Part shown: piece after piece, positions 16,462 to 25,657 of the stretch
Layout: each line of letters opens with the position of its first letter
Numbering within the stretch: position 1 is the stretch's first letter
DNA from: CALBPI01 sp038521865
GTDB lineage: Bacteria > Pseudomonadota > Gammaproteobacteria > Steroidobacterales > Woeseiaceae
Assembly (NCBI GenBank): GCA_038521865.1
Contig: JBCBKO010000003.1
Coordinates: forward strand, 429,392 to 493,391
Length of the DNA: 64,000 nt
Direction of reading: 5' to 3'
The notes under the pieces: model-generated
What the model was told of the DNA's origin: nothing
The model's input: only the letters and a program-made list of their open reading frames with translations
The model's database searches: none
Made by a program: the position numbers and the translations under genes

Positions 16462-18011
16462 GCACGCCGAGTTACGACTACGTCATCATTGGGTCGGGTG
16501 TCGCCGGGTCCACGCTCGCGCGCGAATTGCTGCTCGCCGACAATGACACATCAATCTTGATGCTCGAGGCCGGCCCAGCGGTTGCAATGAAAGATCGTCG
16601 CTACTGGTGGGACTACGTCGTCAATTGGCAAAAGCCCTACACGCAATGCTATGACAGAACGGGCGACAACCCCTCAACCGGCGGCACACTGTGGGATTCG
16701 GTTGGCTCTCGCATGATGATCCAGGGCGGATCGACCGTGCACTGGGGCGGCTGGAGCATGCGCTTCAAACCCGAGGACTTCAGTTTCTATTCAGCAACCG
16801 GCTACGGCGGCGACTGGCCCTACGGCTACGACACGCTTGAGCCCTACTACTGCCGTGCCGATGAATACCTGCACGTTTGTGGTGACGATCAGGACCCTCC
16901 GCGTAGCAAGCCTTACCCGATGCCGCCCTACCCGTTTCTTGAAGCGGATGGCGAGATGATCGAAGCATTCGAGAAGCTCGATATCACGCCCGGGCACATG
17001 CCACTCGCGCGCGAGCGGCGCTGCATGGCGACAGGCACCTGCAAGTATTGTCCAGTCGGCGCGCGATTCTCTGGCGCGCTCGTCATCACAGAGCTACTCG
17101 GTGACTCACGCTTCCCGAATCTCAAAGTGATGAACCAGACGCCGGTGATTCGTCTTGTCGCCGACCAATCGAAAAAAGACATTCATGGCGTGGAGTATCT
17201 GGACCCGACTTCGGGGCTGCCGACAATCGCCAACGGCGGCAAGGTGGTGGTCTGTGCGGGCGCCTATGAAGTACCGAAAATCCTGAAGATGTCGGTGAGC
17301 GATCAATGGAAACACGGGATCGGCAACGACGCTGATCTTGTCGGTCGCTTCCCGGTGTCGCACCTGTTTCTGACGGCTACCGGGACGAAGCCAAAAAACA
17401 AAGAACGCTGGATTGCCGAATACGATTTCCCGACGCTGATGTCACGCAGCTACGACACGCCGGCGCAACAGGAAAACGGCAAAATCTTCATGATGCGAAC
17501 CGCATCACTACCCAATACCGACATCGCAGGATTGATGGCGCAAGGCAAGACCCGCAAAGAGATCGATACCATTCTCGAAGGCCCACGCCAGACGCAGTTG
17601 TCTGCGTTCATGGAAGAGTTTGGACAATGGAAGAACTATTTTGGTGTCGGCAAAGGCACCACCCGATTTGGGTTGCCTCGTACCGAAATTAACTTCACCA
17701 AGCTGGACGACTTTGACCAGCGCGCCAAAAAGAATCTGGACCTGATGGCGGCCGTCGTTAAAGAAATGGGATATGACGATATCAAAGTGGACATCGGCAC
17801 GCAGGCGGGTCACCACACCTGCTCGACTTCGCGGATGGGGGAAGATGATGAGCACGGTGTCGTCGATGCGGATCTGAAAGTGTTTGGCACTGATACCGTC
17901 TACGTCCTTTCAAACTCTGTGTTACCGAATTGCGCCGCGGTCAATCCGACGCTGACTCTGGTGGCGCTTGCATTCAAACTTTCCGATCACCTGTTGGGGC
18001 GCAGCGCATGA
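16458..18011 (+). CDS. GMC family FAD-dependent oxidoreductase
   Basis: The 517-residue flavoprotein starts with the Rossmann FAD motif GSGVAG (12-17) in YVIIGSGVAGSTLARELL, and EAGP marks the second strand. MIQGGSTVHWGG is the GMC signature region. The C-terminal domain holds HHTCSTSRMG and VLPNCAAVNPTLTLVALA, with the catalytic His and Asn positions. GMC enzymes oxidise alcohols or sugars; the substrate is not predictable. It starts with GTG inside the stop of the small-subunit gene and ends in an ATGA overlap with the ferritin-like gene. No signal peptide is seen. Confidence 0.9.
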   Translation: MSTPSYDYVIIGSGVAGSTLARELLLADNDTSILMLEAGPAVAMKDRRYWWDYVVNWQKPYTQCYDRTGDNPSTGGTLWDSVGSRMMIQGGSTVHWGGWSMRFKPEDFSFYSATGYGGDWPYGYDTLEPYYCRADEYLHVCGDDQDPPRSKPYPMPPYPFLEADGEMIEAFEKLDITPGHMPLARERRCMATGTCKYCPVGARFSGALVITELLGDSRFPNLKVMNQTPVIRLVADQSKKDIHGVEYLDPTSGLPTIANGGKVVVCAGAYEVPKILKMSVSDQWKHGIGNDADLVGRFPVSHLFLTATGTKPKNKERWIAEYDFPTLMSRSYDTPAQQENGKIFMMRTASLPNTDIAGLMAQGKTRKEIDTILEGPRQTQLSAFMEEFGQWKNYFGVGKGTTRFGLPRTEINFTKLDDFDQRAKKNLDLMAAVVKEMGYDDIKVDIGTQAGHHTCSTSRMGEDDEHGVVDADLKVFGTDTVYVLSNSVLPNCAAVNPTLTLVALAFKLSDHLLGRSA

Positions 18012-19048
18012 GTGCAGATATCCAACCCGCGGTGGCTACGGCAGACCGCGTTCAGTCGCTCCTGCAGCATCCGGCAGACCAACACGATATGCGCTGGCTT
18101 GAGCATGCGCTTCAGACTGCGATTACGCTTGAGTTCGCCACGGTACCGCTCTATTTGACGGCTCTGTGGTCAATCGAAGACCCACTACACGAGTCGGCCA
18201 AGCAGATTCGAAACGTGGTGCAGGAGGAGATGCAGCACTTTTCCCTGGGCTGTAATCTGTTAACCGCCATCGGCGGCACACCCGCCCTAACGGGCGCTGA
18301 GTTTGTGCCCCACTACCCGGGCGGCTTGCCTGAGCCGATCGAGAAGGGCCTGGAAGTCTGGCTCGGCGGTTTGACACCCGAACTGCTCGACCACTTCATT
18401 CGGATCGAGCGACCGGAACTGCCCGGGGATTCGTCAGGCTCGGACGAGGGCTACCCGACAATCGGTAGTTTCTACGACGCGATACTCGAATCCATGCGAC
18501 GACTCGATCCACCGCTCGCTCCGGAACGTCAGCTAACGGGGCCGATGGCCACGATGGTCATTCATGATTTAAAGGGTGTTGAAGGCGCAATCCGATTGAT
18601 CCAACACCAGGGCGAAGGCGCACTGCACAGCGCCTGTGTGCCGGGCACCGACGACCTTGCACACTTTTACCGCTTCCTTTCGGTGAAGTATCACCGCGAA
18701 GTCGTCGACATCACGGTCGACGAATCATCGGGTGAGTACTCACCTGTGTTCGGCGACAAGTCTTGGGAAGCACCAACCATTTGGCCGGTCGCCAGAGTCC
18801 CGAAAGGTGGCTACCAAAAGTCCGAAGTGACCCCAGAGGTGTGGTCGGCACTGCGCGGCTTTGATGAGGCGTACACGGCGCTGCTGGATGGACTGCAATC
18901 GGCGTGGGCACACGGCAACCAATCGAGCCTCGTGCACGGGATCGAGCAGATGTTTCGCCTGACCACACTTGGTCGGGAGATCATGCAGTATGAAATCCCC
19001 GGCACAGGCGAGCGCTACGCGCCTAGCTTCCGTTATCTCAGAAGCTAA
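18008..19048 (+). CDS. Ferritin-like protein of the iminophenyl-pyruvate dimer synthase family
   Basis: The start is ATG 18008, overlapping the GMC stop, giving 346 residues. The phrase ALQTAITLEFATVPLYLTAL followed by W-S-I-E-D is the hallmark of the ferritin-like family PF12902. That family includes the di-iron-type domain of VioB/RebD, which couples two imino acids in violacein and rebeccamycin synthesis. Glu in TLEFATVP and the E-E-M-Q-H motif in VVQEEMQHFSLG supply the first metal ligands. Coupling to a GMC oxidoreductase suggests a two-step oxidative transformation. It shares a four-base convergent stop overlap (19045-19048) with the next gene. Confidence 0.85.
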   Translation: MSADIQPAVATADRVQSLLQHPADQHDMRWLEHALQTAITLEFATVPLYLTALWSIEDPLHESAKQIRNVVQEEMQHFSLGCNLLTAIGGTPALTGAEFVPHYPGGLPEPIEKGLEVWLGGLTPELLDHFIRIERPELPGDSSGSDEGYPTIGSFYDAILESMRRLDPPLAPERQLTGPMATMVIHDLKGVEGAIRLIQHQGEGALHSACVPGTDDLAHFYRFLSVKYHREVVDITVDESSGEYSPVFGDKSWEAPTIWPVARVPKGGYQKSEVTPEVWSALRGFDEAYTALLDGLQSAWAHGNQSSLVHGIEQMFRLTTLGREIMQYEIPGTGERYAPSFRYLRS

Positions 19049-19473
19049 TCGGCGTCAAAATAATTCCACGCTGCAGGCGCTTCGTGCTTCGTCATGTACT
19101 CCTGATACTCAGGATCATAAATCTGCACAATCTTGAACGTGCCTGACGTCATCCAATCACCCGGCTCAAACTTGATGGGGTTATTCGGATCTGTCTTCCC
19201 GGTTGGCTTATGCACGATATGCAAAGACTCGATGAACACGTGGCCCCACCCGAGCCACTTGTCGTTCTCGGTGCGTTCAAAGAGGAACACACGAACCGGA
19301 TCCAATTGAAATGCGCGGGCCGCGGGCTTTCCTTCGAACTTAAACGTCTTACCCTCGACATCCTTTAGCGTGACCGGATTTCGTACATGCTCATCCCGAT
19401 TCAGGATGTTGGACGGAAACCCCTGCTCCTTGGTTAACAGTAACGTGTCATTTAGCTCGTAAAAGCACCCCAT
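19045..19473 (-). CDS. Conserved-looking protein of unknown function, 142 residues
   Basis: The soluble 142-residue protein starts MGCFYELNDTLLLTKEQGFP and ends HEAPAAWNYFDAD. It has no signal peptide, membrane segment or known motif. Composition and codon use match its neighbours, so it is a real gene. It lies 24 bases after the ABM-like gene, in one operon with it, and shares a CTAA stop overlap with the ferritin-like gene. It probably belongs to the same oxidative gene set. Confidence 0.65.
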   Translation of the reverse strand: MGCFYELNDTLLLTKEQGFPSNILNRDEHVRNPVTLKDVEGKTFKFEGKPAARAFQLDPVRVFLFERTENDKWLGWGHVFIESLHIVHKPTGKTDPNNPIKFEPGDWMTSGTFKIVQIYDPEYQEYMTKHEAPAAWNYFDAD

Positions 19474-19497
19474 GATGCGCCCCCTTCTCTCTGTCGC

Positions 19498-19914
19498 TCA
19501 GGCTGATTCGATGGAGCTTCTGACGAAACCCGAAACCAGCTCCATGAATGGTGTATCGGTCACCGGCCAACCTGGTCTATTAGGGTCCGGCTCAAAATAA
19601 TGCAGTGTGCTCGACAAGAAGTTCTTAAACACATCCCCCTGCGTATGCGTCGCAAACGCAGCTGCGTTCCGATACACCTCAACAAAGATCACGGCTTTCT
19701 GGTCGGCCAGTGGTATCGCTGGAGGATTCGATGGCTGCCCGTGTTCTCCAAGTGGAAACGCCGTCGGCAAATGCACGCGATACATCAACGTATCCGGTTC
19801 GGCGGCTTCAACCTTTCCTGCGAGGTTTTGCAGAACCGTCAACAGTTTTTCATCAAGGCCGGATTTCAACTTCCATTGCGAGACAAGACAAACCGGTGTG
19901 TCGCACTCTGACAT
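19498..19914 (-). CDS. Antibiotic biosynthesis monooxygenase (ABM)-like protein
   Basis: The start is ATG 19914 (MSECDTPVCLVSQWKLKSGL), giving 138 residues. The order of strand, helix, FVEVYRNAAAFATHTQGDVF and FMELVSG is that of a dimeric ferredoxin-like ABM fold, with an insertion after LMYRVHLP. Such proteins include cofactor-free oxygenases of polyketide pathways and haem-degrading enzymes. It is the first gene of a two-gene operon, divergent from the cupin gene at 19983 with 68 bases between. Confidence 0.75.
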   Translation of the reverse strand: MSECDTPVCLVSQWKLKSGLDEKLLTVLQNLAGKVEAAEPDTLMYRVHLPTAFPLGEHGQPSNPPAIPLADQKAVIFVEVYRNAAAFATHTQGDVFKNFLSSTLHYFEPDPNRPGWPVTDTPFMELVSGFVRSSIESA

Positions 19915-19982
19915 TCTTGTTCTTCTGTTATATTCGAGCAACAACAACCATACGCGAAAGCAAAACAAAGAGCGATGTGCCC

Positions 19983-20537
19983 ATGAGCGATTTACCGCCA
20001 CTTAAGACCGTGATCGAGAAGCTCGGTCTGATCCCACACCACGTAGAGGGTGGTTACTTTCTTCAGACCTACAAGGCAAAGGAAAAAACGCTCAAAGCTT
20101 TCTTGCCCGATCGTTTTGATGGCGATCGAGCCTTCGCCACATCGATCTACTACGTGATTCCTCCACATCGAATCTCATCGTTGCATTTGATGTTTGCCGA
20201 TGAAGGTTGGCACTTCTATCTAGGCAGTCCGATTAACCTCGTCGAGATCACACCTGAAGGCGAGACGATCGAAACGATTCTTGGCCAGGACATCGCCAAC
20301 GGCCAGGTGCCCCAGCACACCGTGATGCACGGTAACTGGCTCGGCGCTTATAACCTGAACCCGGATCAGTACTCACTGGTGGGTTGCACGGTCTCCCCAG
20401 GCATGGAGCTGGACGACTACCGGCATGGCGACCCCAAAGAACTGCTTGAGCAATTCCCGCATCTGTCGGACCTGATTCACAAGCTCACGTGGCCAGACGA
20501 CATCAAACCGCCGCCGTACGATCCCGATAACGACTAA
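19983..20537 (+). CDS. DUF985 / cupin_5 family protein
   Basis: The start is ATG 19983 (MSDLPPLKTVIEKLGLIPHH), giving 184 residues; the frame is open upstream but that part is not conserved-looking. The opening KLGLIPHHVEGGYFLQTYKA is diagnostic of DUF985 cupins. Later strands include SSLHLMFADEGWHFYLG and the closing LVGCTVSPGMELDDY. The biochemical role of the family is poorly known; sugar- or nucleotide-like ligands have been suggested. It is divergent from the ABM-like gene and shares a CTAA convergent stop overlap with the STAND ATPase gene. Confidence 0.85.
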   Translation: MSDLPPLKTVIEKLGLIPHHVEGGYFLQTYKAKEKTLKAFLPDRFDGDRAFATSIYYVIPPHRISSLHLMFADEGWHFYLGSPINLVEITPEGETIETILGQDIANGQVPQHTVMHGNWLGAYNLNPDQYSLVGCTVSPGMELDDYRHGDPKELLEQFPHLSDLIHKLTWPDDIKPPPYDPDND

Positions 20538-22999
20538 GCGGCACTCAACGCGTCGACAAAAGTCTGCATGAGCTCCATGTAGACGCCTTCACCCTGTTCG
20601 GTTGCCACAGTGAGCGCGCGCTGCATCACTTCAAGCGCGTCCTGTTGTCGCTCATGTGTCACCAGGGCTTCCGCAAGCATTCTTGAAAACTGCGAGTGCA
20701 CCAGCAAATTGCCGTCCGGCGCGATAGCCTCGCGGTACGTCGCCGTCATTGCATCAAGTGCCGACTCACGGTCCGGGTTGGTGGTGTCCAGTGCAGCCAG
20801 CCAGTGAAGGAACAAATCTGCAAACGCCTCGTACCAGATCAGGCGATACTCCTGCGCGAGCGATTTCATCGCCGTCGCTGACGACAAGATCGCTTCGTGG
20901 TCACCCAAGCTGTGATTGAGTTCGAGCGCAACAAGATACGCAACACAAAGCGATGCCGGGTGATCCAGCGCTCTCGCCCACTCGAACATCTCTGATTCGG
21001 TTGCGCGTGCTTCGTCGCGCTTACCCTGCCAGGCAAGACTCCATGCTTTGAGCCCTAATGAAAACACCTTGGGGTCATAGGTCAATTGCAGCAGGTAATC
21101 CCGCACACGATTGGGATCATAATGCTCGACCACCAGGTTCGCGTAACGCACGGTCTCGTCGAGATTCCCCAACTGATACTGCGCATTGGCGATCGCGCGG
21201 TAACCGATCATGCGCACAAGATCTTTATCGACCGCCTCACCCAGCGTCTCGAGCTCGCGGCCGATGAGATCAACAGCGTCGAGTTCGAGACTGAACAACC
21301 GCAGTGTCCAAAGACCGTACAGCGCTGCCGCTCGCAGCACCGGATTGAGGGTCTCACTAGTCAGTGCGCAGGCCTTGACGAAAGCATCCTCCACGTCCGG
21401 GTGGGTGTAACCCTTGAGTGCCTGGTGAATGCCACCGGAAGCGACCAGAATCTCGAGCAGCGTTGCATCCCGCGTATCTTCTGGCAGGCTGTCTACGTGC
21501 AAACGCGCCACCTCCAAACGCTCCAGTGCGTCAGCGTATGCGCCAAGACTGTACTGACGTTTGGCAGCAACGATCAGATACGGAATCGCCTTTTCCCAGT
21601 CCTCGGCGGTCGAGAAATGATAAGCCAGCTGTGGTGCGACATCTGCCTCGCGCCCCTCGTATAGCGACTCGAGCAACTCGCCGACTTCGGCGTGCAGCGC
21701 CATACGCTCGCCAACGCCGAGCTCGTGGTAGAGGTACTGACGAAACAGGTTGTGGGAGAAGCGGAACAGGGTGATCTGGTTGCCACCGACGCGGGAACTG
21801 GCCACCTCATGCACAAGCCCGTGTCGCGCACCCAACTCGCGCGACAACGTGCGTAAGACCTTTCGATCAGGTAACTCGAGCAGCGCAGACACAACACCTG
21901 CAACGAAGGTCTCTCCCTGTACGCTCGCGATCGAAAGCAGTTCCTGATACTCGTCGCTCAGTCTCGCAATGCGCTCTTCGATGACGCCCTCGACCCGTGG
22001 CGGAATACCGCTCCAATCGATCTCCCGGGCGACCACCCACTGCTCAGCGTCGTTCTTCACCAGATCGCCGCGCTCTTTAAGCGTCCGCAGCAGCTCCTGA
22101 GAGAACAGGGGATATCCCTGCGTGTGCTGAAAAAATTGATTCCGAAAATCCGTACCGAGTTCGTTGGCTTCAGTGTCGATCAGCGAGTCGACCAGCCCTC
22201 GCCGCTCCTCCTCCTGCTCATCGCCAAGGATAAGGATAATGTCGCCGTGCACACGCTTGAGCTCATTGAGAATCGGCGCCATCGGATGGCGTTCGTCGTT
22301 TCTGCCCAGCTGCAGGTCATTCGGTCGGAATGCACCGAGCAGGAGAATTCGCGCATTGTGAATTCTGCGCGAAAGGTGGAACAACAGTTGTGCGGAGGCC
22401 GCATCTACCCAATGTAAGTCATCAACGATGATCACCAACGGCACAGACTCGGAAAACTTGATCAACAGATCAGTGTAGAGCTGAAAAATACGCTCCGCGT
22501 CGATCGTGCCCTCGAGTTTCGCTTGTTTGCGAGCCGACTCCAGTTTGTCGACCCAGCCCGCTTTCTCCGCTGAGAATCGCGCCGCATTGAAAATGAAGGA
22601 ACCACCCGGGATCAGACTTCCGAGCAGGTCAGGTGCTTCCTCAACAATGGTCTTGGTCGCGACGGAGACAAACGCACCAAGTCGCCCGGCGTTTGTTTCG
22701 CTAACCGCTTCTGACTGAAACTCATCCGCGTCTCCGGTCAGCTGCGCCAGAATTTCGATGAACGGAAGATAAGCGTCGGACTGACCTGTTTGGCTATCGC
22801 ACGTAGCAAGGGTTGCGAGCAGGCTTTCATCCGCGTGTTGTGCCTGGCGGACGAACTCCTCGATCAACGCTGACTTCCCCGAGCCCGCGTCACCTTCGAC
22901 AAACAGTGTTTGCCCCTTCCCCGTCAGCGCACTCCGAAGACCTGCCGCCAACCGATCCAGCTCTTCATCACGCCCGTAGAACGTCATCTTTTCTTTCAC
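20534..22999 (-). CDS. STAND-type AAA_16 ATPase with C-terminal TPR-like repeats
   Basis: The likely start is GTG 22999 (GGAGGGG upstream); the in-frame ATG at 22987 is possible. The product has about 821 residues. An AAA_16 domain follows FYGRDEELDRL, with Walker A GDAGSGKS (about 36-43) and Walker B VIIVDDLHWVDA. The C-terminal half is helical, with TPR-like units such as RQYSLGAYADALERLEVARL and ALEVMQRALTVATEQGEG. In most relatives this core is fused to an adenylate cyclase, kinase or LuxR-type DNA-binding domain; none is present here. It may be a sensor that works with a separate effector, perhaps the neighbouring enzyme cluster. Confidence 0.8.
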   Translation of the reverse strand: MKEKMTFYGRDEELDRLAAGLRSALTGKGQTLFVEGDAGSGKSALIEEFVRQAQHADESLLATLATCDSQTGQSDAYLPFIEILAQLTGDADEFQSEAVSETNAGRLGAFVSVATKTIVEEAPDLLGSLIPGGSFIFNAARFSAEKAGWVDKLESARKQAKLEGTIDAERIFQLYTDLLIKFSESVPLVIIVDDLHWVDAASAQLLFHLSRRIHNARILLLGAFRPNDLQLGRNDERHPMAPILNELKRVHGDIILILGDEQEEERRGLVDSLIDTEANELGTDFRNQFFQHTQGYPLFSQELLRTLKERGDLVKNDAEQWVVAREIDWSGIPPRVEGVIEERIARLSDEYQELLSIASVQGETFVAGVVSALLELPDRKVLRTLSRELGARHGLVHEVASSRVGGNQITLFRFSHNLFRQYLYHELGVGERMALHAEVGELLESLYEGREADVAPQLAYHFSTAEDWEKAIPYLIVAAKRQYSLGAYADALERLEVARLHVDSLPEDTRDATLLEILVASGGIHQALKGYTHPDVEDAFVKACALTSETLNPVLRAAALYGLWTLRLFSLELDAVDLIGRELETLGEAVDKDLVRMIGYRAIANAQYQLGNLDETVRYANLVVEHYDPNRVRDYLLQLTYDPKVFSLGLKAWSLAWQGKRDEARATESEMFEWARALDHPASLCVAYLVALELNHSLGDHEAILSSATAMKSLAQEYRLIWYEAFADLFLHWLAALDTTNPDRESALDAMTATYREAIAPDGNLLVHSQFSRMLAEALVTHERQQDALEVMQRALTVATEQGEGVYMELMQTFVDALSAA

Positions 23000-23118
23000 A
23001 CACCCCTCCGCGACGCCAAATATAGACCGCTGCAGTAGTCGACACCAGCATCGCTCGGCCTGTACTCGTGACACTGTTACTATCGTGGACTCGAAAAATA
23101 CCGACCGCCGGGGATCCC

Positions 23119-25545
23119 ATGAGTCTATTTCGCGTTCTGGCTGCCATCGCAGGTTTCACCACTGTCACTGCCTTTGCCGACCCACCGATAGTGCAACCAG
23201 GCGCACCTGGCGAAACCCCACGGACACTTAGTGCCGATGAGGCGACAGAGATCGCAGACACGAGCTACACACCTGATGATGTGCGGTTCATGCAGGGCAT
23301 GATTCCTCACCACCAACAGGCGTTGGAGATGGCTCGACTGGTCGCCGAGCGGACGAACAATGCGGATGTTGTTGATATCGCCGGTCGTATCGAGTCCTCA
23401 CAAGGCGACGAAATCGAATTCATGAACGGATGGCTATCAGACCGAGGCGAAGCGTCGCCCGAAACTGACGGACACCATTCGATGCATATGCATGATCAAA
23501 TGGCGGGTATGGCGAGTCCGGAGCAAATGGCCGCGCTTGCCGACGCCTCAGGAACGGATTTCGATCGATTGTTTCTCGAGTTGATGATCACCCATCACGA
23601 GGGTGCACTCACGATGGTTGAGGATTTATTGGAACAACCGGGCGCAGCGTATGACCCGGTCCTATTCGAATTCACCAACGACATCAACAACGATCAAACC
23701 AGTGAGATCGAGCGCATGAACGGCATGTTGGTGGCACTGTCCAGCGACCCTCGCGCTGGACTCGCACCCGGCATCACCGATGCGGAGACGGCGATTTCCA
23801 ACCTCGAGTTGATCGTGACCCTTGCACGACCTGATGGATTTTTCGACCCAGCCAATCCTGGAGACCTCCCGTTAGCGAGGCTGGCAGAGCAAAACGAAAC
23901 TGCACCGGCTGACGATGCTGAAGGCTCGTCGGATGAGGAGGAAGAAAAAGCGAAGAAGAAAAAGGACCCGCGAACCCCGTTGCTTAGCTTCGCCAATACC
24001 GACATGGCGTTTCGTGAGGATGTCCTCGTGACCGGCAGCTATCACGGCTTCAATGTCTACGAAATTTCGGATGAACAACCAGAACTGATGGCATCCATTG
24101 TCTGCCCGGGCGGTCAGGGTGATGTCTCTATTGTTGGTGACCTCTTGGTCATGTCCGTCGAACAGACCCGGGGCCGACTCGATTGCGGACTTGAGGGAAT
24201 CGCTGAGGATGTTAGTGACGCTCGTTTCCGTGGTCTCAGAATTTTCGACATCAGTGACCTGACGCGCCCGATACAGGTTGGCGCTGTTCAAACCTGCCGC
24301 GGATCACACACGCACTCCGTAGTGTCGGGGCCCGGGCGCGACGGCAAGATCATTGTCTACAACTCCGGCACGTCGGTGGTACGCGACACCGAGGAACTGG
24401 AAGGCTGCTACGACGAAACGCCCGGCGATGACCGCACGGCGTTGTTTCGTATCGACGTTATCGAAATCCCGGTAGACAATCCCGGCGCATCTCGCATCAT
24501 CGACAGCCCGGCGGTATTCGCAGATCCCGACTCGGGTGTGCTCGCTGGCTTGTGGCGCGGCGGCGACCACGGCGATGAAACCCAGCGCACAAGAAAGACC
24601 GACCAATGCCACGACATCACGGTATTTCCCACGGCAAACATCGCCGCTGGGGCGTGTTCCGGCAACGGCATCATCTTCGACATTTCCAACCCAAGAAAGC
24701 CGAAGCGCATCGACGCGGTCGTCGACGAGGGCTTTGCTTACTGGCACTCGGCGACCTTTAACAATGACGGTACCAAGGTTGTGTTCACTGACGAATGGGG
24801 TGGTGGCAGTCGACCGCGTTGCCGCGCGCATGACCCGCTCGACTGGGGCGCCGATGCGATTTACGACATCGTCGACGGCAAACTCGAATACCGCAGTCAC
24901 TACAAAATGCCCGGACCGCAGATGGACACCGAAAACTGTGTCGCACACAACGGCTCAATCGTGCCGGTCCCCGGCAGAGACCTGTTCGTTCAGGCGTGGT
25001 ATCAGGGCGGATTGTCCGTCATGGACTTTACCGACTCTGCTGAACCGGTCGAGATCGCGTTTTTCGACCGAGGACCCATCGATGAAGAGTCGTTGGTACT
25101 CGGCGGTTACTGGTCGACATACTGGTACGACGGTCTGATTTACGGCACCGAGATCGTTCGCGGCCTCGATGTCTTCGCGTTGTTGCCGAGCGAGCACCTG
25201 ACCGAGAACGAAATCAATGCCGCAAAGCTTGCGAATCAGGGTGCAGTTTTTAACCCGCAGCAACAGCTACCGGTCTCCTGGCCGGCCGAGCCGGTTGTGG
25301 CGCGTGCATACATCGACCAATTGCAACGAGCAGACGCCTTGCCCGCGGCGCTGACACAGCGGCTCGAGTTGCAGCTGGCCCGTGTGGAGACAGCGCTTTC
25401 CAATGGCAGCAAGGAACGTAGCCTCGCCAAACTGCTAAGTCGTACGGCGCGCGAGATCAAAGCCCTTGAGTTGGACGGACGACAAGCCGGCCGGCAGGAG
25501 GCCCTGAGCAGCATGCTTCGGGACATCGCCGATCGTCTGGATTGA
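23119..25545 (+). CDS. Secreted protein with DUF305 region fused to LVIVD-type repeats
   Basis: The start is ATG 23119, giving 808 residues with a signal peptide (LFRVLAAIAGFTTVTAFA). The N-terminal half has DUF305 features, including FMQGMIPHHQQALEMARL and LMITHHEGALTMVEDLL, and a His/Met-rich segment HHSMHMHDQMAGMASPEQM that looks like a copper site. After a highly charged spacer (SSDEEEEKAKKKKD), a beta-propeller with LVIVD-like repeats begins (GFNVYEISDEQPELMASIVC, GLRIFDISDLTRPIQVGAV). Conserved histidines include SHTHSVV and AYWHSATF. The C-terminus is a helical tail. A periplasmic or extracellular metal-linked function is likely. Confidence 0.8.
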   Translation: MSLFRVLAAIAGFTTVTAFADPPIVQPGAPGETPRTLSADEATEIADTSYTPDDVRFMQGMIPHHQQALEMARLVAERTNNADVVDIAGRIESSQGDEIEFMNGWLSDRGEASPETDGHHSMHMHDQMAGMASPEQMAALADASGTDFDRLFLELMITHHEGALTMVEDLLEQPGAAYDPVLFEFTNDINNDQTSEIERMNGMLVALSSDPRAGLAPGITDAETAISNLELIVTLARPDGFFDPANPGDLPLARLAEQNETAPADDAEGSSDEEEEKAKKKKDPRTPLLSFANTDMAFREDVLVTGSYHGFNVYEISDEQPELMASIVCPGGQGDVSIVGDLLVMSVEQTRGRLDCGLEGIAEDVSDARFRGLRIFDISDLTRPIQVGAVQTCRGSHTHSVVSGPGRDGKIIVYNSGTSVVRDTEELEGCYDETPGDDRTALFRIDVIEIPVDNPGASRIIDSPAVFADPDSGVLAGLWRGGDHGDETQRTRKTDQCHDITVFPTANIAAGACSGNGIIFDISNPRKPKRIDAVVDEGFAYWHSATFNNDGTKVVFTDEWGGGSRPRCRAHDPLDWGADAIYDIVDGKLEYRSHYKMPGPQMDTENCVAHNGSIVPVPGRDLFVQAWYQGGLSVMDFTDSAEPVEIAFFDRGPIDEESLVLGGYWSTYWYDGLIYGTEIVRGLDVFALLPSEHLTENEINAAKLANQGAVFNPQQQLPVSWPAEPVVARAYIDQLQRADALPAALTQRLELQLARVETALSNGSKERSLAKLLSRTAREIKALELDGRQAGRQEALSSMLRDIADRLD

Positions 25546-25657
25546 TGAACCGAATCTGCCGGAGGCAGTCAAAACGGGGGACGGGGCACACACTGCGCGC
25601 CGCTTCGCCATTTGCTATGTTTGAAAGTCTGAACACTGACCCGCGGGAGGAAGGACA

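Noticed and set aside
24304..24948. Minus-strand frame inside the DUF305/LVIVD gene
   Set aside because: No start signal, and the plus-strand protein continues without a break through the region with conserved motifs.
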